A DNA stretch of 53,640 nt. Source: CAZYBG01 sp964645155 (lineage in GTDB: Bacteria; Pseudomonadota; Alphaproteobacteria; Rhodobacterales; Rhodobacteraceae). The notes under the pieces are model-generated. The model saw only the letters and a program-made list of their open reading frames with translations. It was not told where the DNA came from and ran no database searches. Position numbers and translations under genes: made by a program. This document shows, piece by piece, positions 34,309 to 41,026 of this stretch (positions within the stretch are counted from its first letter, which is position 1; every line of letters begins with the position of its first letter). The stretch is taken from the NCBI GenBank assembly GCA_964645155.1, contig CAZYBG010000012.1, positions 1-53,640 of the forward strand. The letters are read 5' to 3'.

Positions 34309-36050
34309 CCGAGATGATCCCCGGCGGCATGATCGAGTTCCGCAAGGAGTTCTTCGCCGACGAACGCGACGACAATCTCAACGAGGTCGGCAAGCCGACG
34401 CGGCGGCAGGACATCGAGGGCCATGTCACCGGCCGCTCGCCGTTCTTCGACGATCACCTGTTCGACGGTCTCCTGCACCTGCGCTGCGTGCGCTCGCCGC
34501 ACCACCACGCCCGGATCCGCCGGATCGACACGACCGAGGCCGAGCGGATGCCGGGCGTCGTGCGCGTGCTGACCGGCCGCGACGTGCCGGTGAACCTCAA
34601 CACGCTGCTGTCGCTCCTCGATTTCGGGCTCGACGACGAGCCGATCCTTTCGGAGAAGAAGGTCGCCTATCGCGGCGAGCCGGTCGCCGCCGTCATTGCC
34701 GCGACCGAAGCGCAGGCCCGCGCCGCGGCGCGGGCAGTCCGGGTGGACTGGGAGTTGCTGCCCCACGTCCTCGACGTGGAGGAGGCGCTGAAGCCCGGCG
34801 CGCCGGTCGTCAGCGAGACCTATCCCACCAACAAGTTCATCTACCACGGCAAGTACGACCACCAGAAGCTGCGCTACGGCGATGTCGAGGCGGCCTTCGC
34901 GCAGGCCGACCACATCGTCGAGGGCCGCTACCAGATGTCGCCGATCGAGCAGGCCCCGATCGAGACCTGCGGCGCCATCGCGGCCCCCGAGCAGAACGGC
35001 CGCTTCGTCTGCTACACCTCGACACAGGCGCTGTTCTTCTCGCTCGGCACGGCGGCGAAAGTGCTGAACCTGCCGTCGTCGCGGCTGCACTTCATCGGCG
35101 GCACGGTCGGCGGCGGCTTCGGCGGCAAGGTGGATTCGATCCACGAGCCGCTCGCCATCCTCGGGGCCATGCTGACGGGCCGCCCGGTGAAGTACGCCTG
35201 GGACCGCGAGGAGGAGATGCAGGTCGGCGCGCCGCGCGGCGCGGAACGCTGGTACCTGAAGGACGGCGTAATGGCCGACGGGCGCATCGTGGCGCGCAAG
35301 TTCACCGGCTACTTCGACTCGGGCGCCTATACGCGGCTGTCGTCCTACGCGATCATCAAGGGGGTGGGGCACCTGCCGGGGCCCTACACAATCCCGAACG
35401 TCCATGCCGATGTCTATTGCGTCTACACCAACCGCACGCCCGCAACCGCGATGCGCGGCTTCGGCATCACCGGCGTCGATTTCGCCATCGAGGCGCATAT
35501 GGACAAGGTGGCCGAGGCGGTGGGGATGAACCCGGTCGAGCTGCGCATCCTCAACGCCTACCGCGACGGCGACATGAAGGCGCACCGGCGCGAGGCGAAG
35601 AACTGCGCGCTGATCGAATGCGCGCAGGTGGTGGCCGAGAAGGCGGGGATACGGATCTCGGACAGCGCGCGGGCGGCGGCCTCGACGAAGGGCGGAGGGG
35701 GCGAGCGGGGGCGGCTGCCGGCCCATACCGTCACCGACGAGGCCGGGCGCGTGAGCGGCTTCGACAGCGGCAGCTATGCGCGCAAGGGCGGGCCGAGGCG
35801 CGAGGCGGTGGGCAGCATCCCGGTGCAGACCGCGTCGCAACCGGCCCCCGCAACGGCCCCCGCAACGGCCCCCGCAACGGCCCCCGTGCCGGCCCCCGCG
35901 GCGCGGCGTTCGGCGGCGGAGGCCCCGGGTCAGGCCCGGGGCGGCGTCGAGGGCGGTGGCCCGACACCCCCGTCCGAGCCGCCGAAGCCCGCGCCCGCCC
36001 GCACCGGGGCGCTGCGCTTCTCCTCGCTCTCCGGCTTCAGGAGGCGCTGA
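34305..36050 (+). CDS. Molybdenum hydroxylase large subunit, N-terminal part (split)
   Basis: A 581-residue protein equal to the first two-thirds of an XdhA/CoxL-type molybdopterin subunit. The domain start is GKPTRRQDIEGHVTGRSPFFDD, followed by VAYRGEPVAAVIA, the QAPIETCGAIA segment, GTVGGGFGGKVD and the active-site loop ATAMRGFG. The AYRCSFR or AYRGAGR loops of CO dehydrogenases are absent, so this is not a CODH. After about residue 455 the conserved fold stops and a low-complexity Gly/Pro/Ala tail of about 125 residues begins, containing a 12-bp tandem DNA repeat. The rest of the Mo subunit is encoded separately just downstream. Function: binds half of the molybdopterin site; hydroxylates an unknown heterocycle or aldehyde. 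Confidence 0.9.
   Translation: MTEMIPGGMIEFRKEFFADERDDNLNEVGKPTRRQDIEGHVTGRSPFFDDHLFDGLLHLRCVRSPHHHARIRRIDTTEAERMPGVVRVLTGRDVPVNLNTLLSLLDFGLDDEPILSEKKVAYRGEPVAAVIAATEAQARAAARAVRVDWELLPHVLDVEEALKPGAPVVSETYPTNKFIYHGKYDHQKLRYGDVEAAFAQADHIVEGRYQMSPIEQAPIETCGAIAAPEQNGRFVCYTSTQALFFSLGTAAKVLNLPSSRLHFIGGTVGGGFGGKVDSIHEPLAILGAMLTGRPVKYAWDREEEMQVGAPRGAERWYLKDGVMADGRIVARKFTGYFDSGAYTRLSSYAIIKGVGHLPGPYTIPNVHADVYCVYTNRTPATAMRGFGITGVDFAIEAHMDKVAEAVGMNPVELRILNAYRDGDMKAHRREAKNCALIECAQVVAEKAGIRISDSARAAASTKGGGGERGRLPAHTVTDEAGRVSGFDSGSYARKGGPRREAVGSIPVQTASQPAPATAPATAPATAPVPAPAARRSAAEAPGQARGGVEGGGPTPPSEPPKPAPARTGALRFSSLSGFRRR
35842..35901 (+). repeat. 12-bp tandem repeat encoding Pro-Ala-Thr
   Basis: The unit CGGCCCCCGCAA occurs three times exactly (35842-35877) and twice with changed ends (35878-35901). 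It encodes the PATAPATAPATAPVPAPA stretch in the tail of the first Mo subunit and looks like replication-slippage expansion. Confidence 0.9.
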
Positions 36051-36052
36051 GC

Positions 36053-37075
36053 ATGGCCGTGCACAAGGGCCGCGGCTTCGCGGCGATCAACTACCCGATC
36101 GGCATGAACCTCGGCGGCGACCCGAGCCAGGCGCTGGTCCATTCCAACCCCGACGGCAAGTTCACCGTGGCGCTGTCGGCGATCGACCTCGGCCAGGGGA
36201 TGAAATCCGTCACCCGGCAGATCGCGGCCGAGACGCTGGGCGTGCCGGTCGAGGATGTCTATGTCGACACCGCCGACAGCGATACCGGCCCGCACGACAT
36301 GGGCAGCTTCGCCTCGCGCGGCACGCACCGGATGGGCAACGCGGTGATCCGCGCCAGCCTCGAGGCGCGGTCGGTGATGCTCGAGGCGGCGGCCGAGGAG
36401 CTGGAGGTCGATGCCGCCGACCTCGTGACGGACGGCCGCGGCAATATCCATGTCAAGGGCGCGCCGTCGCGGGCGATCACCACCATGGCCGCCGCGCAGG
36501 CGGCACAGTTCAGGCAGGGCCGCACCATCGCGGGGCGGGGCATCTTCCTGATCCCGCTCTCCGAGGTCGACCCCGAAACCGGCGAGATGAGCCCGGTCAC
36601 CACCTTCGCCCATGCCGCGATGCTGGTCGAGGTCGAGGTCGACGACGAGACCGGCGAGGTCGCGGTGACCGACATGCAGTCGGCCTACGAGGTCGGCCGG
36701 GCGCTCAACCCGCGGCTGGTGGAGCAGCAGCTGAGGGGCGGCGCCTGGATGGGGATGAGCCACGCGGCGTGGGAGACGACCGAGCCGCACTACCCGAGCC
36801 GCGACCACGGCGCGGTGGATTTCAACTTCTACCTGATGCCGGGACCCGGCGACCTCGCGCCGCACCATATCAGCGTGCTGGAACGGCCTGCCGCCGATGG
36901 CCCCTATGGCGGCAAGGGGCCGGGCGAGATGTGCGCGAACCCGGTGCTGCCGGCGGTGGTGAATGCCGTCTACGACGCGGTCGGCCTGCGCGTCGACGAG
37001 TTGCCGGTGACGCCCGAGAAGGTGCTGCGGGGCCTCAAGGCGCAGGGCGGCGCGCGGCCGAGGCGGGCGCTCTGA
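36053..37075 (+). CDS. Molybdenum hydroxylase large subunit, C-terminal part (split)
   Basis: A 340-residue protein equal to the last domains of an XdhA/CoxL-type subunit: KGRGFAAINYPIGMNLGGDPSQALV, VALSAIDLGQGMKSVTRQIAAETLGV, DTGPHDMGSFASRGTHRMGNAV and GPYGGKGPGEMCANPVLPAVVNAVYDAV, where the Glu of GPGE is the expected catalytic base. It begins two bases after the first Mo subunit ends, and its ATG has its own start context. A split L/M Mo subunit is known in nicotinate dehydrogenase (NdhL/NdhM of Eubacterium barkeri). This makes the enzyme a four-polypeptide hydroxylase. The stop shares one base with the MoxR start. Confidence 0.9.
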   Translation: MAVHKGRGFAAINYPIGMNLGGDPSQALVHSNPDGKFTVALSAIDLGQGMKSVTRQIAAETLGVPVEDVYVDTADSDTGPHDMGSFASRGTHRMGNAVIRASLEARSVMLEAAAEELEVDAADLVTDGRGNIHVKGAPSRAITTMAAAQAAQFRQGRTIAGRGIFLIPLSEVDPETGEMSPVTTFAHAAMLVEVEVDDETGEVAVTDMQSAYEVGRALNPRLVEQQLRGGAWMGMSHAAWETTEPHYPSRDHGAVDFNFYLMPGPGDLAPHHISVLERPAADGPYGGKGPGEMCANPVLPAVVNAVYDAVGLRVDELPVTPEKVLRGLKAQGGARPRRAL

Positions 37076-37956
37076 TGGCGGTGCGGCCGAGCATCCAGGG
37101 CATCGACGGGCCGGACCCGCTGGCGCGCTCGCTCCGGGACGCGCAGTACATCGCGAGTGAGGGGCTCGCCACGGCCGCCTATCTGTCGCTGGCGCTCGGC
37201 AAGCCGCTGCTGCTGGAAGGCGCCCCCGGCGTCGGCAAGACCGAAGCCGCGAAGGCGCTGGCCTCGGTCCTGGGGCGCGAGCTGGTGCGGCTACAATGCT
37301 ACGAGGGGATCGACGCCTCGGCGGCGATGTACGAATGGAACTTCCCGCGCCAGATGCTGGCGATCCGGCAGGCGGGCGAGGCCTATGTCAACCTCTATGC
37401 CGACGAGTTCCTGATCGCGCGGCCGATCCTGATGGCGCTGCAGGCGCCGCGCGACCGGGTCCTGCTGATCGACGAGATCGACCGCGCCGACCACGAGTTC
37501 GAGGCGTTCCTGCTGGAGTTCCTGTCGGACTTCACCGTCTCGATCCCGGAACGCGGCACGATCCGCGCGGCCGAGCCGCCGGTGGTGATCCTCACCTCGA
37601 ACCGCACGCGCGAGCTGCACGAGGCGCTCAGGCGGCGCTGCGTCTACCACTGGATCGACTATCCCGATCCGGCGCTGGAGGAGCAGATCGTGATGCTGCG
37701 CGCCTCCTCGGTCGCGCGCGACACCGCGGCCCGCGTCGTCCGCGCGGTGGGCGCGCTGCGCGCCGAGCCGCTGGCCAAGCCCCCTGGCGTGGCCGAGACG
37801 GTGGAATGGGCAGAGGCCGCGACGCTTCTCCACGAGGGCGGCGCGCCCTGGCCCGTCGCCTTCGCCCGTGCCATCGGCGTCGCGCTGAAGGACCAGGACG
37901 ATCTGGGCTATGTCGCGCCCCGGCTCGGGATGCTGCTGGCGGAGGCCGCGGCATGA
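37075..37956 (+). CDS. MoxR-family AAA+ ATPase (CoxD-like)
   Basis: A 293-residue AAA+ ATPase. Walker A is GAPGVGKTE (49-57), Walker B and flanks LLIDEIDRADHEFEAFLLEFLSD, sensor region VILTSNRTRELHEALRRRCVYHWIDYP, which is MoxR-specific. In CO dehydrogenase clusters CoxD and CoxE (VWA) assemble the Mo-Cu centre. MoxR-VWA pairs also mature other metalloenzymes, so here they probably mature the Mo hydroxylase. One base is shared with the upstream Mo subunit, and the VWA partner follows after a 208-bp space that contains a palindromic element. Confidence 0.93.
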   Translation: MAVRPSIQGIDGPDPLARSLRDAQYIASEGLATAAYLSLALGKPLLLEGAPGVGKTEAAKALASVLGRELVRLQCYEGIDASAAMYEWNFPRQMLAIRQAGEAYVNLYADEFLIARPILMALQAPRDRVLLIDEIDRADHEFEAFLLEFLSDFTVSIPERGTIRAAEPPVVILTSNRTRELHEALRRRCVYHWIDYPDPALEEQIVMLRASSVARDTAARVVRAVGALRAEPLAKPPGVAETVEWAEAATLLHEGGAPWPVAFARAIGVALKDQDDLGYVAPRLGMLLAEAAA

Positions 37957-38017
37957 CGGGCGGGGCGCACAGTCCTCTGGGCCGGGCAGGGGGGCTCCGC
38001 CCCCGCGCCGTGCGGCG

Positions 38018-38100
38018 CCCCCCCGGGATACTTGGAAGACGGGGAAGACGGAGAGGGTCGGTCCCCGGTCTTCCCCGTTTCCCAAATATCCTCGGGGGGG
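38018..38100. repeat. GC-rich imperfect inverted repeat (REP-like palindrome)
   Basis: The arm at 38018-38049 (seven C, GGGATACTTGG, AAGACGGGGAAGAC) is nearly the reverse complement of the arm at 38068-38100 (GTCTTCCCCG, TTTCCCAAATATCC, TCGGGGGGG), separated by about 18 nt. It forms a hairpin of about 30 bp with few mismatches. It lies between the MoxR and VWA genes, inside the operon. Intergenic palindromes with an 'AAATATCC / GGATATTT' core next to C/G runs occur widely in Rhodobacteraceae to my recollection. Confidence 0.75.
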
Positions 38101-38116
38101 CTCGCGAACCGCGAGC

Positions 38117-38135
38117 GGGGGGCAGACAGCCCCCC
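38117..38135. repeat. Short C/G hairpin next to the palindrome
   Basis: GGGGGGC (38117-38123) pairs with GCCCCCC (38129-38135) across AGACA. No T-run follows, so it is unlikely to be a strong terminator. With the larger palindrome it could reduce expression or stabilise mRNA of the VWA and downstream genes. Confidence 0.5.
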
Positions 38136-38164
38136 TCCTGCGGCGGCGCCGGGCGGGCCGCGCC

Positions 38165-39262
38165 GTGACCCTCCGCGCCCTCGCCCCGTTCCTCGCCTTC
38201 CCGCAGGCGCTGCGCGCGGCGGGTTTGCCGGCCTCGCCCGAGCAGACGGAAAGCTTCCTCGCCGCCATCGGCCTTCTCGGGCCGCGCGGGCTGCCCGACA
38301 TCCGCCGCGCCGCGCATGCCGTCTTCGGCCCGGGACCGGAGCGGGCGGCGGCGTTCGATGCGGTGTTCGACGCGGTGTTCCTCGGCCGCGCCATCGCGGC
38401 CCCGGCGGAAGGTGCGCCTGAGGAGTTGCCGAATGCCTGGGACGCGGGCGCGCCGGATCTGATGCCCGAGGCGGGCGAGGAGGAGCCTTCGGGCGCCGAG
38501 GCGACGGCGGCCGAGCGGCTGTTCCAGCGGCGGCTCGATGCCGGCGGCGAGGCGGCGGCGCTGCGTACCTTTGCGCGGGCGGTGCCTGCCGCGCTGCCGA
38601 AGCGCCGGTCGCGGCGGATGACGCCGGGGCACGGGCGGCTGGCCGATGCGCGCCGCGCCTTCCGCGAGATGCTGCGCCGCGACGGCGAGTTGAGCCGTCT
38701 GCCGACCCGCCGCCGGGCGCAGCGCCAGCGCCGCGTGCTGATGCTGATCGACGTGTCGGGCTCGATGAAGGCCGGCACCGACGGTGCGCTGCGTCTGGCC
38801 CATACGCTGGTGCAGGCGGGCGAGCGGGTGGAGTGCTTCACGCTCGGCACCCGGCTGACGCGGGTCACGCGGGCGCTGCGCCATCGCAACGCGGCGCAGG
38901 CGCTGGCGCTCGCCTCGGGCCTCGTCGCCGACTGGGACGGCGGCACACGGCTCGGCGAGGCGCTGGCGGTGTTCCTGTCGGTGCCGCGCTTTGCCGCCCA
39001 TGCGCGCGGCGCGCTGGTGATCGTGATCTCGGACGGGCTCGAGCGCGGCGGGCCGGAGGCGCTGGAGGCTGCGATGGGCAAGCTCGGCGGGCTCGCCTGG
39101 TCGGTGCTCTGGCTGTCGCCGCTGGCCGCCGATCCGGACTATCGCCCGGAAACCGGCGCGATGCGGGCGATCCTGCCGCTGATCGACCGGCTCGGAGACG
39201 GATCGGCCCCGGCCGCCATCGCGCGGGAGGTGCTGGCTTTCGCGAAGGGGGCGAGGGCATGA
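38165..39262 (+). CDS. VWA domain protein, CoxE-like
   Basis: A 365-residue protein. The N-terminal half (about 1-180) is helical, with an acidic segment around 90-112. A von Willebrand A domain (about 188-345) has an intact MIDAS start DVSGS (Asp196, Ser198, Ser200) in VLMLIDVSGSMKAGTDG, then WDGGTRLGEAL with the later MIDAS Thr and VIVISDGLERG. CoxE-type proteins work with a MoxR ATPase in metal-centre assembly. GTG at 38165 was chosen because the upstream in-frame sequence is the GC-rich palindrome. Its stop overlaps the amidohydrolase start (ATGA). Confidence 0.88.
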   Translation: MTLRALAPFLAFPQALRAAGLPASPEQTESFLAAIGLLGPRGLPDIRRAAHAVFGPGPERAAAFDAVFDAVFLGRAIAAPAEGAPEELPNAWDAGAPDLMPEAGEEEPSGAEATAAERLFQRRLDAGGEAAALRTFARAVPAALPKRRSRRMTPGHGRLADARRAFREMLRRDGELSRLPTRRRAQRQRRVLMLIDVSGSMKAGTDGALRLAHTLVQAGERVECFTLGTRLTRVTRALRHRNAAQALALASGLVADWDGGTRLGEALAVFLSVPRFAAHARGALVIVISDGLERGGPEALEAAMGKLGGLAWSVLWLSPLAADPDYRPETGAMRAILPLIDRLGDGSAPAAIAREVLAFAKGARA

Positions 39263-40143
39263 GGGCGGTCGACGGCCATTTCCACGTCTGGCGGCAGGAC
39301 GACCTGCCCTGGCTCACGGGCCCGATGCAGCCGCGCATCTTCGGCCCCTACGAGCCGATCCGCCGCGACTATCCGATCGCCGAGTACCTGGCCGACATCG
39401 CCGGCACGGGCGTCGAGAAGGCCGTCTATGTGCAGGCCAACTGGGCACCCGACCGGGCGGAGGACGAGGCCGCGTGGATCGAAGGGCTCGCGGCCGAGAC
39501 CGGCTGGCCGCATGGCATCGTCGCCCATGCCGACATGACGGTGGCCGATGCGCGCCCCGCGCTCGACCGGCTGGCGCGGTATCCCCGGCTGCGCGGCATC
39601 CGCCAGCAGTTCCACTGGCACGAGACCCCGGCGTTCCGCTTCGCCGCGCGCCCCGACCTCTGCCGCGATCCGGCGGTGCAGCGCAACATCGCGCGGCTGG
39701 CCGACTACGCGTTCGTCTTCGACCTGCAGGTCTTCGCCGGCCAGATGGAGGGTGCCTGCGAACTGGCCGATGCCTGCCCGGGGGTGACCTTCGTGCTGCA
39801 GCATGCCGGCATGCTCGAGGACACGACCGACGCGGGCCGGGCCGAGTGGCGCGAGCAGATGGCGCGGTTGGCGCGGCGACCGAACGTGGTGGCGAAGCTG
39901 TCGGGCTTCGGCACCTTCATCCACGCCAACGATGCCGCCCATATCGGCTGGCTCGTCGGCGAGACGGTGGCGCTGTTCGGCGCCGGACGCTGCCTCTGGG
40001 GCTCGAACTTTCCAATCGAGAAGCTCTGGACCAGTTACGGCGCGCTGATCGAGGCGCACCGGCAGGCTGCGGGCGGGCTTTCGGCGGCCGAACACGACGC
40101 GATTTTCCACGATACCGCGGCGCGGGTCTACCGGCTGCACTGA
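39259..40143 (+). CDS. Amidohydrolase family 2 protein (lactonase/decarboxylase group)
   Basis: A 294-residue TIM-barrel amidohydrolase of the Amidohydro_2 type. The metal-binding opening is VDGHFHVW (His7, His9). VAHADMTV, VTFVLQHAGML, VAKLSGFG and WGSNFPIEKLW follow; the position usually Asp in GSDxP is Asn here, a variant I recall in part of the family. Characterised relatives are sugar-acid lactonases (for example L-rhamnono- and L-fucono-lactonase), 2-pyrone-4,6-dicarboxylate lactonase and ring-cleavage decarboxylases. In this operon a lactone or cyclic-amide hydrolase role is likely, but not proven. Confidence 0.86.
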   Translation: MRAVDGHFHVWRQDDLPWLTGPMQPRIFGPYEPIRRDYPIAEYLADIAGTGVEKAVYVQANWAPDRAEDEAAWIEGLAAETGWPHGIVAHADMTVADARPALDRLARYPRLRGIRQQFHWHETPAFRFAARPDLCRDPAVQRNIARLADYAFVFDLQVFAGQMEGACELADACPGVTFVLQHAGMLEDTTDAGRAEWREQMARLARRPNVVAKLSGFGTFIHANDAAHIGWLVGETVALFGAGRCLWGSNFPIEKLWTSYGALIEAHRQAAGGLSAAEHDAIFHDTAARVYRLH

Positions 40144-40164
40144 GACGGACAGGGAGGGACGAAC

Positions 40165-41016
40165 ATGGCCTTGGAGATCAGAATTCTCGACTACGGCGAC
40201 ATCGAGCTGGAAAGCTCGTTCCTCGTGCTCGGCCGCGATTGCGGGCGGACGCGGCGGGTGCCGGTCTACGGCTTCCTGATCCTCGGCGGCGCCGTTCCGA
40301 TCGTGGTCGATACCGGCTACCGCGACAACGCGATCATGGAGACGCTGGGGATGCGGGGGCTCCAGTTCCACGAGAACATGATCGAGCGGCAACTGGCCAA
40401 CCACGGCGTCAAGCCGGGCGACGTGCGCTACGTCCTGCATACGCACCTGCATATCGACCATGCCGGCAAGGACGACCACTTCCCGATGAACACCACGGTC
40501 GTCATCAATCGGCGCGAACTGGAATATTCCGTGTCGGGCCTGATGCACCCGCAATACCCGAAGCCCGACATCATCCACCTTGTCGAGCGGCTGCACCATC
40601 CCGGCGCGCTGCGGCTGGAAGACCTGGAAATCTCCGGCCCGGTCGAACTGATCCCCGGCGTGTTCCTCGAAGCGGCGGGCGCGCATACCGAAGGCTCGAT
40701 GAACGTCCATGTCGAGACCGCCGAGGGCCGCGCGACGATCTGCGGCGATGTGATCTACGATTTCAACGACCAGATCATCAGCCCGATGCGCAGTTTCGGG
40801 CCCGAGGAATACCAGGTCACCGGCAACCATGGCGGATCGAAGCGGGGCGAGAAGGGGCAATTGCGCAAGCTGATGTATTCAGGTGCGCGGTTCCTGCTGC
40901 CAATCCACGACAAGCCGGCCAAGGTCGAGCATGGGCAGGTCACGGGCCGCCTCGACATGGTCGTCCCGGGGCCGGTCAGCCAGTCGGTGCCGCGGCGCGA
41001 CTGGTTCCCGGCCTGA
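40165..41016 (+). CDS. MBL-fold hydrolase, N-acyl-homoserine-lactonase family
   Basis: A 283-residue metallo-beta-lactamase-fold protein. The zinc motif is HTHLHIDHAG with His94, His96, Asp98 and His99. Later ligands are His of AGAHTEGSMNVHVE, Asp of ICGDVIYDF and His of LLPIHDKPA. This layout matches the AiiA-like N-acyl homoserine lactonase family, but in catabolic operons these enzymes more often open other lactones or cyclic esters. AGGGAGGGACGAAC precedes the ATG. It starts 21 nt after the amidohydrolase and ends 10 nt before the gluconolactonase fusion. No luxI/luxR genes are near, so quorum quenching is less likely. Confidence 0.88.
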   Translation: MALEIRILDYGDIELESSFLVLGRDCGRTRRVPVYGFLILGGAVPIVVDTGYRDNAIMETLGMRGLQFHENMIERQLANHGVKPGDVRYVLHTHLHIDHAGKDDHFPMNTTVVINRRELEYSVSGLMHPQYPKPDIIHLVERLHHPGALRLEDLEISGPVELIPGVFLEAAGAHTEGSMNVHVETAEGRATICGDVIYDFNDQIISPMRSFGPEEYQVTGNHGGSKRGEKGQLRKLMYSGARFLLPIHDKPAKVEHGQVTGRLDMVVPGPVSQSVPRRDWFPA

Positions 41017-41026
41017 GGGCGGGGCG

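Noticed and set aside
33032..39262. A CO dehydrogenase (cox) operon
   Set aside because: The FAD, FeS, Mo, MoxR and VWA genes resemble coxMSLDE, but the Mo subunit has ATAMRGFG instead of the AYRCSFR or AYRGAGR loops and is split, so it belongs to the wider xanthine dehydrogenase/hydroxylase group.
40165..41016. A quorum-quenching system
   Set aside because: The protein is AHL-lactonase-like, but no luxI/luxR genes are nearby and the gene is embedded in a catabolic operon, so another lactone substrate is more likely.
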